Shown: piece after piece, positions 35,869-44,996 of the stretch | Layout of the letters: the number at the start of each line of letters is the position of its first letter | Position numbering within the stretch: position 1 is the first letter of the stretch | Assembly (NCBI RefSeq): GCF_029667115.1 | Contig: NZ_JARUIU010000005.1 | Coordinates: forward strand, 1-64,000 | Origin: Jeotgalibacillus sp. ET6 | Lineage (GTDB): Bacteria > Bacillota > Bacilli > Bacillales > Jeotgalibacillaceae | Reading direction: 5' to 3' | DNA length: 64,000 bases | Position numbers and translations under genes: made by a program | The notes under the pieces: model-generated | Database searches by the model: none | Seen by the model: only the letters and a program-made list of their open reading frames with translations | What the model was told of the DNA's origin: nothing

Positions 35869-36762
35869 TTGCGTATTTCCTTTTATCACATGTATATGCC
35901 CCGGAAGCACCGTCAAGCTATGATCTTTTCCTTTGTAATGCTCTCCATCTAAATCAATATAGCGTGTGGAAGAGGTGGAAATTTTCAGAGAGGATGCCTG
36001 GAAATGATCAATCGTGCTTTTGTCTTTTTCCCAATCCACAGTCGTTTTAGCAGAAAGGATCTCTTTAAACAATGGAAATCCGGCTTCTTTCACAATCAAA
36101 ACATCCACCTTGCCGTCATTCAGCTGAATGCTTGACAGCGGAAATTCAGTAGCCCCTATAAATCTTCCGTTTAATACGAGAACCATAACCGCTTCATCAG
36201 TCAGCGTCTCCCCATCGATTTCCATTTCAAATGAAAAGCGGTCCTGGGCTGTCATCGACTTAAACGCACTGATGTAATAGCTTAACCGCCCAAAGACACC
36301 TTTTGACTGCTCGTCTATATTCAGTGATGCTTCAGCGATTAAACCAGTTCCCCAAAAGTTGCCGAAATATTGGTCGCTTGTCTGGACGATATCCACTTTT
36401 TCTTCTGTTCCTTCTTCGCTGATAAGAGCTGCCGCTTGTTTAACATTCAGCGGAATGTCTAATGCGCGTGCAAAATCATTGCATGTGCCTGAAGGAATAA
36501 CGCTGAAAACAGGGCGCTTGTCTAAAGGAGAGAGTCCATTTATACATTCATGGACAGTGCCGTCGCCTCCTAAAGCAATAACCAGTTCGACCTCTTCTCC
36601 ATGCTGCCTGCAAAAGTGCTCAGCATCTCCAGGCTTCAGTGTCTGCAGCAGGGTAAGATTGGGGATGGCCAAACTGATAGGTCCTATAATTTGGGCCAGA
36701 ATTTTATCCATTTGCTTCTGGCCTGCATTTCCGTTGTAAATTAACATCGCTGACTTGTACAT
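35866..36762 (-). CDS. Diacylglycerol/lipid kinase (YtlR/DgkB-like)
   Basis: This 298-residue protein of the DAGK catalytic family has nucleotide-binding GGDGTVHECINGL near residue 67 and SVIPSGTCNDFARAL near 95. The C-terminal half is a beta sandwich. Members phosphorylate diacylglycerol or related lipids. I chose ATG 36762 (upstream AAAGGGG), since the 31 residues before it in the open frame are unlike the family. The acceptor lipid is not readable. Confidence 0.88.
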   Translation of the reverse strand: MYKSAMLIYNGNAGQKQMDKILAQIIGPISLAIPNLTLLQTLKPGDAEHFCRQHGEEVELVIALGGDGTVHECINGLSPLDKRPVFSVIPSGTCNDFARALDIPLNVKQAAALISEEGTEEKVDIVQTSDQYFGNFWGTGLIAEASLNIDEQSKGVFGRLSYYISAFKSMTAQDRFSFEMEIDGETLTDEAVMVLVLNGRFIGATEFPLSSIQLNDGKVDVLIVKEAGFPLFKEILSAKTTVDWEKDKSTIDHFQASSLKISTSSTRYIDLDGEHYKGKDHSLTVLPGHIHVIKGNTQ

Positions 36763-36901
36763 GACGCACTTGCCCCTTTCATAAGCTTCTAATTCTCTAT
36801 ACCCTATTTTCTCTCTGATCGTGCATGTAATACAAAAAAAGGTCCCCATTTTCAAATAAGATGAGCACCTTGATTGTGTTTATGTAATTTTTCCTTGCTT
36901 T

Positions 36902-37036
36902 TTACGTGTTGGATACCTGATGAGAGCTTTTCACCGTCTCCAGAATTTCCAGTCGTGATTTTGTTTTCGTAATTTTGACACCTATTCCTGACAGTTTGGC
37001 AATCATTCTTTTTAGACTTTCGCTGTCTCTAGCCAT
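36902..37036 (-). CDS. Small basic protein, 44 residues
   Basis: This open frame starts at ATG 37036, seven bases after GAGAGGTG. The peptide begins MARDSESLKRMIAKL and ends VSNT; it is basic and likely helical with a KITKTKSRLEIL segment. The good ribosome binding site and isolated position on the minus strand upstream of the lipid kinase suggest a real small gene. Function unknown. Confidence 0.6.
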   Translation of the reverse strand: MARDSESLKRMIAKLSGIGVKITKTKSRLEILETVKSSHQVSNT

Positions 37037-37202
37037 GATCGACACCTCTCTTTGTTTTAAGTGCTTGTCTTATTCATACGTATGGTTCATCTATATAGTT
37101 TCATTTTTTTAAAATTTTATTCATCTTGTTTACGGGTATAATACCACCAATCTCATAAGTTAATCCAAAATCATTGAAAAAATCGATATTCATGAACATT
37201 TA

Positions 37203-37232
37203 TTGAACGACTGACTAAACAGAATGTATAAA
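37203..37232 (+). promoter_or_regulatory. Possible promoter of the CBS gene
   Basis: TTGAAC (37203-37208) and TATAAA (37227-37232) are separated by 18 bases, 54 bases before the ATG. Confidence 0.5.
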
Positions 37233-37286
37233 TTATCTTGTTTTCCCTATACTACATAAGATTTTTACACTATGGAGGTGCTTTAA

Positions 37287-37691
37287 ATGAATGTTCGTGA
37301 AGTAATGACAGATGAAGTAATCAGCTGTGAAAAAACGGATTCAGTCGCTCAAGTGGCAAAGATCATGAAGGATCATAATATAGGCATTTTGCCTGTACTG
37401 GATCAAGGCAGAGCAATCGGAATGATTTCCGATCGTGATGTAGTCATTCGCGGAGTAGCAGAGCACAAAGAAGAACAAGTGGATCAGGTTATGACTCATC
37501 AAGTGATCAGTGTAAAACCGGATACAAATTCCAAGGAAGCAGCTGCACTGATGGCTGAGCATCAGGTACGCAGACTGCCCGTCATAGAAGGAAGCAAAGT
37601 AATTGGAATGGTCTCACTTGGCGACCTCTCCATCTCCACCCAATCAAACGAACAGGCCGGAGACGCCCTCACAGATATTTCACAGCCTTAA
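37287..37691 (+). CDS. Two-CBS-domain protein
   Basis: This 134-residue protein consists of two CBS motifs in tandem (about 1-58 and 66-124). Both have the hallmark pattern: V-MT-V-S, then ILPVLDQGRAIGMISDRDV, then RRLPVIEGSKVIGMVSLGDL. CBS pairs bind adenosine nucleotides and sense energy state. The start follows GGAGGTG. Such proteins are common as stress-induced genes in Bacillales. The effector and target are unknown. Confidence 0.9.
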   Translation: MNVREVMTDEVISCEKTDSVAQVAKIMKDHNIGILPVLDQGRAIGMISDRDVVIRGVAEHKEEQVDQVMTHQVISVKPDTNSKEAAALMAEHQVRRLPVIEGSKVIGMVSLGDLSISTQSNEQAGDALTDISQP

Positions 37692-37710
37692 CTTGCAATT
37701 AACGTGGTGT

Positions 37711-37926
37711 GGATATAACTTAAAAAAGTTTAGATCAATGAGGCAGTATGTATCTAAAGTATGAGGTGAACGGAGCGGAAGGTGGCGACTCCAGCAGGAA
37801 ATGACGGCAAGCTGAGACTTTACTGGGCAGGGCCCTGGAAAGGCTCAGCGTCGTCCCTGCGGAAAGCGTCCACCTGAAGCGAAGTGAACCGGTCAAAGAG
37901 CCTGGGACTCATTTATCACAGGTTCG
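37711..37926 (-). repeat. Family A repeat, inverted copy A4
   Basis: Read on the minus strand it matches copy A1: leading hairpin GAACCTGTG...CCCAGGCTC, then GACCGGTTCACTTCGCTTC, CGCAGGGACGACGCTGAGCC, GTCTCAGCTTGCCGTC and CACCTTCCGCTCCG. The terminal stem is degraded. It occupies the gap between the CBS gene and helD. Confidence 0.8.
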
Positions 37927-38057
37927 TAAATGTGCTGCCAAACAACCAGAAGGGGATTTTTTACATATCCTCTTCTTTTTTCTTTGTTGTTGTGATACGA
38001 TTGTAAACGCTCTTTTTTCGCGGCTGCGATCGATATCTTGCGAATGAGGTGACAAAT

Positions 38058-40358
38058 TTGGCAGATCAACCAAAGCAATCTTCTTACACACACCCCGATT
38101 ATAAAAACGAAGTAGATCGTTTACTCTTCACCCGGCTTTACATTGACCAGGCGCTTGCGGCATCAGAGCAGAGCGCAGGAAACGCCAGACAGCATTTAAA
38201 GGAAGCGTATGAAACTCTCGACTCCTTAGACAGCAGCTTAAGCTATATGAATCTTTTAACCGGAGCCAGTCTGCTTCAAATGAACACAGACCAGGTGAAA
38301 CGGCTAAAAAGCGCCTATGACAAACCTTATTTCGCCCGAATTGACTATCAAAAGAAAAACGAAGAAAAAGAGTCGCTGTATATCGGAAAAGCTTCGCTTC
38401 ACAATCCCGAAAATCAGTCGCAAATTATTGTGGACTGGCGGTCTCCGGTATCAAATGTCTATTATGACGGACGTCTTGGAGACGTGGAATATGAAGTCAA
38501 CGGTGAAACGACACAGGGCTACTTATCACTAAAACGGCAGTATCAAATTGAAAAAGGAGAGCTGCTCAATATTCAGGATGTGGATTTAACGACAACAGAT
38601 GAACTGCTTCAGCAGTCGCTTGCTGGAAAAGCCGATAATCGCCTGACCGAAATTGTTTCCACGATTCAAAAAGAACAAAATGATATTATCCGCGCTCCCC
38701 TGAATCGTCCGATCATCGTACAAGGAGCTGCCGGCAGTGGAAAAACAACCATCGCCCTTCATCGAATATCCTATTTTTTATATGTAAACAGTGAAACCTT
38801 CCATCCCTCTGACCTCATGATCCTTGCACCTAACCAATTATTTATCGAATATATTTCAGACGTTCTTCCGGAATTAGGTGTAGATAAAATTAAACAAACC
38901 ACCTTGATTGACTATATGTCAAAAGCTGCTGGAGTGAACATCCGTCTTGACGATCCTGTAAAAAAGCTGGTTGCGTTAATTGAACAAGAGGATTCCAGTG
39001 AGGAAATAAAGAAACTCTCTCAATTTAAAGGCTCCCTGCTTTTTATGAAAATAATCGACCGATACTTGAATTTAATGGAGGAATCGCTTGCTCCTAAAGG
39101 AGATGTGATGCTTGAAAAATTCAGGATCCTGCGCGGATCGCGTCTTGCGGATCTTTTTTTGCATGACTACCGGTATCTTCCTGTCTATAGAAGATTTGAT
39201 AAAATCAAAGGCGTCATACAAAATCATCTCCGCACAAAGAAAAAGCATGTTCTAAAAAAAATAGAAGATGTGTATGATGAAGCCCTGGAAAAAGCGTTGT
39301 ATGGCATTCGGAATGATGCTAAACGCAGAAAACGAGTGACCTTCATTATGGACACAAAAGCACAAAGAACCGAAGCCGTCAAAAAAGAAGCGCGTTCTAC
39401 CGTGCATATGTATATGAAGCAGTTTGAGAAAAAAAGCGCAGTGGATTATTACAAAGAACTGCTTATGTCTCCCGAGCTGCTTGAATCTTGTGCCCCTGAA
39501 TTAACCAGTGAGGACATTGATCAGCTGGTCCATCACAGTCAGCTCATGATGGCAAGAAGAAGGTTTGAACTTGAAGACCTTGCACCCATTTATTATTTGC
39601 ATGGGCGCCTGTACGGGCTTGATGATGAATCGAAAGTAAAAAATGTGTTTATTGATGAAGCGCAGGATTACAGCTACTTTCAGCTAGCTGCACTCAGAAA
39701 AATTCTCGATACCAGTCTTTTTACGATCGTTGGAGATTTAGCACAGGGCATCCATTCCTACCGGGGGATGCGGGACTGGGGTGTGGTGGAAAAAGAAATA
39801 TTCGGAGAAGCGCATTATTTTACTTTGCAGAAAAGCTACCGTACGACCATTGAAATTATGAATCTGGCAAATACCGTTTTAGAAAAAATGGAGGAATCCC
39901 TTCCTCTCGTAGAGCCCGTGGTTCGTCACGGATTAGTGCCTGCTTATCACCAGCTTTCTGCAGACAGACTGGTTCAAAAAATGGAGCAGGATATTGACCT
40001 GCTTCAAAAGGAACACTTCACAACCATTGCTGTGATTTGTAAAACACCATCCGAATGCAAAAAAATGTTCAGCTTGTTTGCTTCGAGTACTCTTTCCGTT
40101 CAGCTTCTGACAGAAAATGAAGAACTAAAGAAAAATCAAATTACCCTTCTTCCTGCTCATCTTTCAAAAGGACTTGAATTTGATGCGGTATTAATTCCTT
40201 CTTTGACTGAAGCCTATAAAGGAAATGAGCTTGACCGCAAGCTCTTGTATGTAGCCATGACCCGCGCGATGCACCGCCTTGCTCTTTACAGCGAGCATCC
40301 GGAGGATCTGCTGCTCGACGAAGCGGCAAAAGAAAAATTGACCTGGCAGAATTCCTAA
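38058..40358 (+). CDS. helD: HelD, RNA-polymerase-associated helicase-like ATPase
   Basis: This 766-residue superfamily 1 protein has an N-terminal coiled-coil part (about 15-75) and Walker A GAAGSGKTT near residue 226. The UvrD-like motifs are VFIDEAQDYSYFQLAAL, VGDLAQGIHSYRG, LQKSYRTT and YVAMTRAMHRL. In B. subtilis HelD removes stalled or idle RNA polymerase from nucleic acid. I chose TTG 38058, after AGGTGA with five-base spacing, over the GTG at 38049 that forms part of that site. The copper genes follow convergently. Confidence 0.95.
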   Translation: MADQPKQSSYTHPDYKNEVDRLLFTRLYIDQALAASEQSAGNARQHLKEAYETLDSLDSSLSYMNLLTGASLLQMNTDQVKRLKSAYDKPYFARIDYQKKNEEKESLYIGKASLHNPENQSQIIVDWRSPVSNVYYDGRLGDVEYEVNGETTQGYLSLKRQYQIEKGELLNIQDVDLTTTDELLQQSLAGKADNRLTEIVSTIQKEQNDIIRAPLNRPIIVQGAAGSGKTTIALHRISYFLYVNSETFHPSDLMILAPNQLFIEYISDVLPELGVDKIKQTTLIDYMSKAAGVNIRLDDPVKKLVALIEQEDSSEEIKKLSQFKGSLLFMKIIDRYLNLMEESLAPKGDVMLEKFRILRGSRLADLFLHDYRYLPVYRRFDKIKGVIQNHLRTKKKHVLKKIEDVYDEALEKALYGIRNDAKRRKRVTFIMDTKAQRTEAVKKEARSTVHMYMKQFEKKSAVDYYKELLMSPELLESCAPELTSEDIDQLVHHSQLMMARRRFELEDLAPIYYLHGRLYGLDDESKVKNVFIDEAQDYSYFQLAALRKILDTSLFTIVGDLAQGIHSYRGMRDWGVVEKEIFGEAHYFTLQKSYRTTIEIMNLANTVLEKMEESLPLVEPVVRHGLVPAYHQLSADRLVQKMEQDIDLLQKEHFTTIAVICKTPSECKKMFSLFASSTLSVQLLTENEELKKNQITLLPAHLSKGLEFDAVLIPSLTEAYKGNELDRKLLYVAMTRAMHRLALYSEHPEDLLLDEAAKEKLTWQNS

Positions 40359-40363
40359 AAAAA

Positions 40364-40451
40364 CAAGCCCCGAAAGAGAGTAAACAGCTTATCGTGAGAA
40401 CCAGCAGAAGGGTTCACGAGTGCGAGCTGTTTATTCGGTTCGGGGCTTTTT
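40364..40451. terminator. Compound bidirectional terminator between helD and copA
   Basis: Three helices are stacked with small internal loops: AAGCCCCGAA/TTCGGGGCTT at the base, TAAACAGCT/AGCTGTTTA in the middle, and CGTGAGAACC/GGTTCACG at the tip. T-runs lie outside the base on both strands. It is unusually long for a terminator. Confidence 0.85.
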
Positions 40452-40465
40452 AATGCATCGTTTTC

Positions 40466-42877
40466 TTACAGCTTAATCCGTTGAAGTCTTAAGGCATTTA
40501 ATACAACGGAGACCGAGCTGAATGCCATTGCGGCTCCAGCCACCCATGGCGCTAAAAGACCTGCCGCTGCAATTGGAATCCCAAGGGTGTTGTAGCCAAA
40601 TGCCCAAAACAGGTTTTGTTTAATATTTTTCATGGTTTTCCTGCTCATGACAATGGCATCAGCAATACGATTTAAGTCGCCTTGCATCAGGGTGATATCG
40701 GCAGCTTCCATCGCGACATCCGCTCCTGTTCCAATGGCCATGCCAATATCAGCCACTGCAAGGGCCGGTGCATCGTTTATGCCGTCACCAACCATTGCCA
40801 CCACTTTCCCCTGTTTTTGAAGCTTTCTGATTTCATCCGCTTTTCCTTCCGGCAGAACTCCTGCAATCACATTTGAAATGCCAGCTTCTTTTGCAATGGA
40901 ATGTGCTGTACGGAGGTTATCTCCTGTGATCATGATCACTTCGATGCCAGCCTGATGAAGTCTTGCGACCGCTTCTTTTGAGGTTTCCTTGATTGTATCC
41001 GCAACGGCGAGTAATCCAGCAAGCTGCTGATCAACCGCCGCAAGCATGACCGTTTTCCCTTCTTGTTCAAGAGCCGCTATGTCTTCTTCAAGCGCATCGG
41101 TTTGAATGGCTGACTCCTTCATCAGTGAGCGCGTTCCAACCAGTACTTCTTTTCCGTCTACCTTCGCTTTAATGCCAAAGCCTGTGACTGATTCAAAATC
41201 GAGGAAGGAAGATGCAGCAATGCCCTTTTCTTCTGCCCCCTGAACAATGGATTTTGCAAGCGGATGTTCAGACCCTCTTTCGGCTGACCCTGCGTAATAC
41301 AGCAAATTCTCCTCAGAAAATGCGCCATAAGCTTTCACATCAGTAAGAACAGGCTTTCCTTCGGTGATGGTTCCTGTTTTATCGAGGACAACTGTATTCA
41401 CAGATTGCGTGGTTTCCAGATGTTCTCCGCCTTTAAATAAAATTCCATATTCTGCAGAACGGCCGGATCCTGCCATAATGGATGTCGGCGTAGCAAGACC
41501 CAGGGCGCACGGACAAGCAATGACTAAAACAGCAATCGTCGCCTCCAAGGCTGCCCCAACTTCACCAGGAGACACAAACAAAACCCAGGCAGCAAACGTG
41601 AGTAAAGCAATTCCGACAACAATTGGTACAAAAATTCCTGATATTTTATCTGCTTGACGCTGAATGGGGGCCTTTGAACCCTGTGCCTGCTCTACCACTT
41701 GAATAATTTGGGAAAGAGCCGTTTCTTTTCCCACTTTTGTTGCACGAAGCTTGATATATCCCTGCTTATTTAACGTTGATCCGATAACAGGATCACCTGT
41801 TTGTTTATCTACCGGAACACTTTCTCCTGTAATCATCGATTCATCAATTGCAGAGCGGCCTTCTGTAATGATGCCATCTACCGGTATTTTTCCTCCCGGC
41901 CTTACGACTGCGATATCATCAATTCTTACTTCTTCAATCGGCACTTCTGTTTCCTCTGAGCCCTTCATAATCACTGCTGTCTTCGATTGAAGACCAATCA
42001 GTTTTTTTATGGCTTCTGACGATCTTCCCTTTGCTTTTGCTTCAAACAGCTTTCCGAGTACGATTAATGTAATCAGGACCGCACTCGTTTCAAAGTACAG
42101 ACCCATGGAATGAACCGGCATACCAATGGATTGAATGGCAAGATAAACACTATAAAAGTAAGCAGCGGAGGTTCCGAGTGCCACGAGAACATCCATATTT
42201 GCACTGCCATTTCGAAGTGCCTTGTACGCTCCCCTATAAAAACCTTTCCCTATATAAAACTGAACCGGGGTCGCGAGTGCCATTTGAACCCATGGATTCA
42301 TCAGCACTTCAGGAACATACAGCCACTCGGTAAAACTGAAGTGCCCTGCCATGGTCCATAAAAGCGGGAGAGATAAAATCAGTGAAAGAATAAATCGGCG
42401 CTGCTGTTTTTGGATTTCAACTAGCCTGTGATCTTTTTGAGGATCGTCATCGTTCTTTTTTTGTCTGGCTCCATATCCAAGTTTTTCAACCTGGCCAATT
42501 ATGTCTTCTACAGTGATTGCGCCATCCAAATATTGAATGGTTCCCTGTTCGAGCGCAAGATTGACTGTCGCAGACTGAACCCCCGTCATTTTCTGGAGTC
42601 CTTTTTCTACCCGGGAAGAACAGGCTGCACATGTCATCCCTGTCAATTCAAGTTCGGCTTTTTTCGTTGCGACTCCGTAGCCAAGATCTTCTACCTTTTT
42701 CTCGATATCTTTTAAAGATAGCTCATCCTCGTTGTAAATGATTGTTGCCTGTTCAAGTGTCAGGTTAACCGCAGCCTGCTCCACTCCATCGAGTTTCAGC
42801 AATCCTTTTTCAACCCGATTTGAACAAGCAGCACAGGTCATGCCTGTAATATGCAGGTCGCTTTTTACTTGTGTCAT
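40466..42877 (-). CDS. copA: Copper-exporting P-type ATPase CopA
   Basis: This 803-residue P1B-type ATPase has two N-terminal heavy-metal domains with GMTCAAC (first at residues 12-18, second near 81). The transport motif is ACPCALGLATP, the phosphorylation site VLDKTGTITEGK, with SEHPLA in the nucleotide domain and VGDGINDAPAL in the hinge region. It exports Cu(I) received from CopZ. A CsoR-type operator lies 38 bases upstream of its start. Confidence 0.97.
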   Translation of the reverse strand: MTQVKSDLHITGMTCAACSNRVEKGLLKLDGVEQAAVNLTLEQATIIYNEDELSLKDIEKKVEDLGYGVATKKAELELTGMTCAACSSRVEKGLQKMTGVQSATVNLALEQGTIQYLDGAITVEDIIGQVEKLGYGARQKKNDDDPQKDHRLVEIQKQQRRFILSLILSLPLLWTMAGHFSFTEWLYVPEVLMNPWVQMALATPVQFYIGKGFYRGAYKALRNGSANMDVLVALGTSAAYFYSVYLAIQSIGMPVHSMGLYFETSAVLITLIVLGKLFEAKAKGRSSEAIKKLIGLQSKTAVIMKGSEETEVPIEEVRIDDIAVVRPGGKIPVDGIITEGRSAIDESMITGESVPVDKQTGDPVIGSTLNKQGYIKLRATKVGKETALSQIIQVVEQAQGSKAPIQRQADKISGIFVPIVVGIALLTFAAWVLFVSPGEVGAALEATIAVLVIACPCALGLATPTSIMAGSGRSAEYGILFKGGEHLETTQSVNTVVLDKTGTITEGKPVLTDVKAYGAFSEENLLYYAGSAERGSEHPLAKSIVQGAEEKGIAASSFLDFESVTGFGIKAKVDGKEVLVGTRSLMKESAIQTDALEEDIAALEQEGKTVMLAAVDQQLAGLLAVADTIKETSKEAVARLHQAGIEVIMITGDNLRTAHSIAKEAGISNVIAGVLPEGKADEIRKLQKQGKVVAMVGDGINDAPALAVADIGMAIGTGADVAMEAADITLMQGDLNRIADAIVMSRKTMKNIKQNLFWAFGYNTLGIPIAAAGLLAPWVAGAAMAFSSVSVVLNALRLQRIKL

Positions 42878-42914
42878 CTTTTCACTCCTTTCGCCTTAAA
42901 GTCCGTTGAGACAC

Positions 42915-42931
42915 ATACCCACATAGGGTAT
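42915..42931 (-). promoter_or_regulatory. CsoR operator upstream of copA
   Basis: ATACCCACATAGGGTAT is a near-perfect inverted repeat matching the known CsoR box pattern (ATACCC then GGGTAT). It lies between the copZ terminator and copA, implying copA has its own CsoR-controlled promoter. Confidence 0.85.
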
Positions 42932-42940
42932 ATAACAGTG

Positions 42941-42972
42941 AAAAAGAAAGTGTGCGGATAACCTGCACACTT
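42941..42972 (-). terminator. Terminator after copZ
   Basis: Minus-strand AGTGTGCAGG pairs with CCGCACACT around a short loop, then TTTCTTTTT follows. It separates csoR-copZ from copA. Confidence 0.8.
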
Positions 42973-42980
42973 CACTTTTC

Positions 42981-43190
42981 TTATTTAATTTTATAGCCTT
43001 GTTCTTCGATTTTAGCGCGGATTTCGCTTAATGTAACAAATGAATCTTGAAAATCAACATCTACCGTTCCCTGCTGGAGATTGACTTTCACTTCATTTAC
43101 TCCGCCAAGATCCCGGACGTTGCTTTCAATTGCATCTACACAGTGCTGACAGGACATTCCCTCAACATTTAACGTTACTGCTTCTACCAT
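42981..43190 (-). CDS. copZ: Copper chaperone CopZ
   Basis: This 69-residue heavy-metal-associated domain has the Cu(I) site MSCQHC (residues 11-16 approximately) and a conserved Tyr in EEQGYKIK at the C-terminus. It delivers copper to CopA. I chose ATG 43190 to match the family N-terminus; a TTG two codons upstream is also possible, with GGAGG only four bases before it. Confidence 0.95.
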   Translation of the reverse strand: MVEAVTLNVEGMSCQHCVDAIESNVRDLGGVNEVKVNLQQGTVDVDFQDSFVTLSEIRAKIEEQGYKIK

Positions 43191-43204
43191 ATACAATCAT
43201 CCTC

Positions 43205-43546
43205 CTACTTTTTCATTAGGCGCTTCATCGTTGCAAGCAGTTCATCTACCACTTCGAGATCGCCTTCTTGAATTCTGTCTACAATACAGCTTTTCATATG
43301 ACCTTCAAGCAACAGGTTGGATACACTATTTAAAGCAGATTGTGTAGCTGCGATTTGAGTAATCACATCATCGCAATAGGTATCTTTTTCAATCATACCC
43401 TTTATCCCCCTGATTTGTCCTTCAATACGATTTAAACGGGATGTTAAATTATGTTTCATTTCTTCAGAGTGGTGGCTTTTTCGACTGTGACCGCTTGGAC
43501 AATGATCTTCTTTTATAACCAGCTGATCAGTTTTTACACTTTCCAT
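43205..43546 (-). CDS. csoR: Copper-sensing repressor CsoR
   Basis: This 113-residue protein has the Cu(I) ligands Cys58, His83 and Cys87, seen in TYCDDV and EGHMKSC. The N-terminus has an extra stretch with HCPSGHSRKSHH that could also bind metal. I chose ATG 43546 after AGGGAG; the longer open frame reaches back through the operator and promoter. Copper binding releases the protein from its operators at 43588 and 42915. Confidence 0.94.
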   Translation of the reverse strand: MESVKTDQLVIKEDHCPSGHSRKSHHSEEMKHNLTSRLNRIEGQIRGIKGMIEKDTYCDDVITQIAATQSALNSVSNLLLEGHMKSCIVDRIQEGDLEVVDELLATMKRLMKK

Positions 43547-43587
43547 CCCATTCACTCCCTGCGCTGTCATTATGTTATAAGTATAAT

Positions 43588-43604
43588 ATACCCTATAGAG
43601 GTAT
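43588..43604 (-). promoter_or_regulatory. CsoR operator in the csoR promoter
   Basis: ATACCCTATAGAGGTAT is a strong CsoR-type inverted repeat. On the minus strand it lies between a TTTACA -35-like box and a TATACT -10-like box with 18-base spacing, so bound CsoR would block RNA polymerase. Confidence 0.87.
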
Positions 43605-43665
43605 GTAAACAAAAGAGATTCGATCCTTGATTTATTTTCTGAATTATCGAACTTTAAAAAATGGT

Positions 43666-43694
43666 TTGACATGGTTTTCCTGCAGTAGTAAAGT
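43666..43694 (+). promoter_or_regulatory. SigA promoter of the metNIQ operon
   Basis: TTGACA (43666-43671) is a perfect -35 box, and TAAAGT (43689-43694) lies after a 17-base spacer. The S-box leader begins about 25 bases later. Confidence 0.85.
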
Positions 43695-43721
43695 AAGGGA
43701 CATCAATTAAATAGAACAATT

Positions 43722-43880
43722 TCTTCTTATCACGAGAGGTGGAGGGACTGGCCCTTTGATACCTCGGCAGCGGACTATTATTAGCACCGTGCCAACTCCA
43801 GCAGACAGCAGTCTGAGAGATGAGAAGAGGTGTTAGCGTATGCGGCCTCTTCTTGTTTATTCGGGAAGAGGCTTTTTTAA
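43722..43880 (+). promoter_or_regulatory. SAM-I (S-box) riboswitch with terminator
   Basis: The aptamer (about 43722-43828) shows the conserved S-box landmarks: CTTATC at the start of P1, AGAGGTGGAGGGACTGGCCC, the ACCTCGGCAGC segment, GTGCCAACTCC, and GATGAGAAG closing P1. The terminator follows: GCCTCTTC pairs with GGAAGAGGC then six T (43844-43879). The P1 3' strand AGAAGAGG can instead pair with the terminator arm as antiterminator. High SAM should switch the methionine operon off. Confidence 0.95.
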
Positions 43881-43967
43881 TGGAACTGAATCGTTAAACC
43901 AGGCCTCTTCCCTGCACTAAACCGACTAATCAAATGAGATTAGTTCAAATAAAAAGGAGGAAGGCGT

Positions 43968-44996
43968 ATGATTCAATTTTCATCGGTAAGTAAGACATAT
44001 GGCAGCGGCAAAGACGCAGTGCAGGCGCTTTCCGGGATTGATTTGACTATCGAAACAGGCGAAATTTACGGGGTCATCGGCTTCAGCGGGGCTGGCAAGA
44101 GCTCTTTAATACGCTGTGTCAATCTATTAGAAAGACCTACAGAGGGCACCATCAAAATACACGGCAAGGATCTTACCTCTCTATCTAAAAAAGAAGTGCG
44201 GCAAACCCGGAAAGATATCGGGATGATTTTTCAGCATTTTAACCTATTAAATTCAAAAACGGTCTACCACAATGTAGCGATGCCGCTGCTTTTGTCAGGT
44301 GAAGAAAAGAAAAAAGTGTCTCAGCGTGTCGCAGACCTGCTTGATTTTGTGGGGCTTGGCGACAAGGCGGATCAGTACCCGGACCAGCTTTCCGGTGGAC
44401 AGAAGCAGCGAGTCGGCATTGCCCGGGCGCTTGCCACCAATCCTTCCATCCTGCTATGTGATGAAGCAACGTCCGCACTTGACCCGGAAACGACACAATC
44501 GATTCTTGAACTTCTTAGAAAAGTAAATAAGGAATATAAAATTACGATTTTAATGATTACGCACGAAATGGGTGTGATCCGGGAAATTTGCGATAAAGTC
44601 GCCGTGCTGGAGAGCGGTTCTATTATTGAACAGGGGACGGTATTCGATGTCTTTACCGATCCACAGCACCGGACTACCCAGAAATTCGTCCGCTCAATCA
44701 TGAATGACGGCTTGCCGGAGAGCATTTTAAACGAGATCAACCGCAAGGAGCATAAACATATTTACCGGATTCAATTTACCGGAAGCACGACAGGTTATCC
44801 TCTCCTATCGAGAGTATCGAGAGAGTTTGCACTTGATTTAAATGTTCTCTATGGAAATATTACAGAGCTGCAGGGAATTCCTTACGGGAATCTTATTGTT
44901 GAATTTATCGGAGAGCGCGCAGACATTCAACGAGCACTCCTCTCTATTCAGCAGCAGCATATAACAGTAAAGGATGTGATCCGGGATGCTGGTTGA
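43968..44996 (+). CDS. metN: Methionine ABC transporter ATPase MetN
   Basis: This 342-residue ATPase has Walker A GFSGAGKSS, signature LSGGQKQRVGIARAL, Walker B ILLCDEATSALDP and H-loop MITHEMG. The C-terminal NIL (ligand-binding regulatory) domain covers about residues 265-340. It energises uptake of methionine through MetI. It is the first gene behind the S-box leader and overlaps metI. Confidence 0.97.
   Translation: MIQFSSVSKTYGSGKDAVQALSGIDLTIETGEIYGVIGFSGAGKSSLIRCVNLLERPTEGTIKIHGKDLTSLSKKEVRQTRKDIGMIFQHFNLLNSKTVYHNVAMPLLLSGEEKKKVSQRVADLLDFVGLGDKADQYPDQLSGGQKQRVGIARALATNPSILLCDEATSALDPETTQSILELLRKVNKEYKITILMITHEMGVIREICDKVAVLESGSIIEQGTVFDVFTDPQHRTTQKFVRSIMNDGLPESILNEINRKEHKHIYRIQFTGSTTGYPLLSRVSREFALDLNVLYGNITELQGIPYGNLIVEFIGERADIQRALLSIQQQHITVKDVIRDAG

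Noticed and set aside
37128-37139. GTTTAC directly followed by GGGTAT, resembling SigB boxes before the CBS gene
   Set aside because: The two boxes have no spacer, whereas SigB promoters need about 12-15 bases between them.
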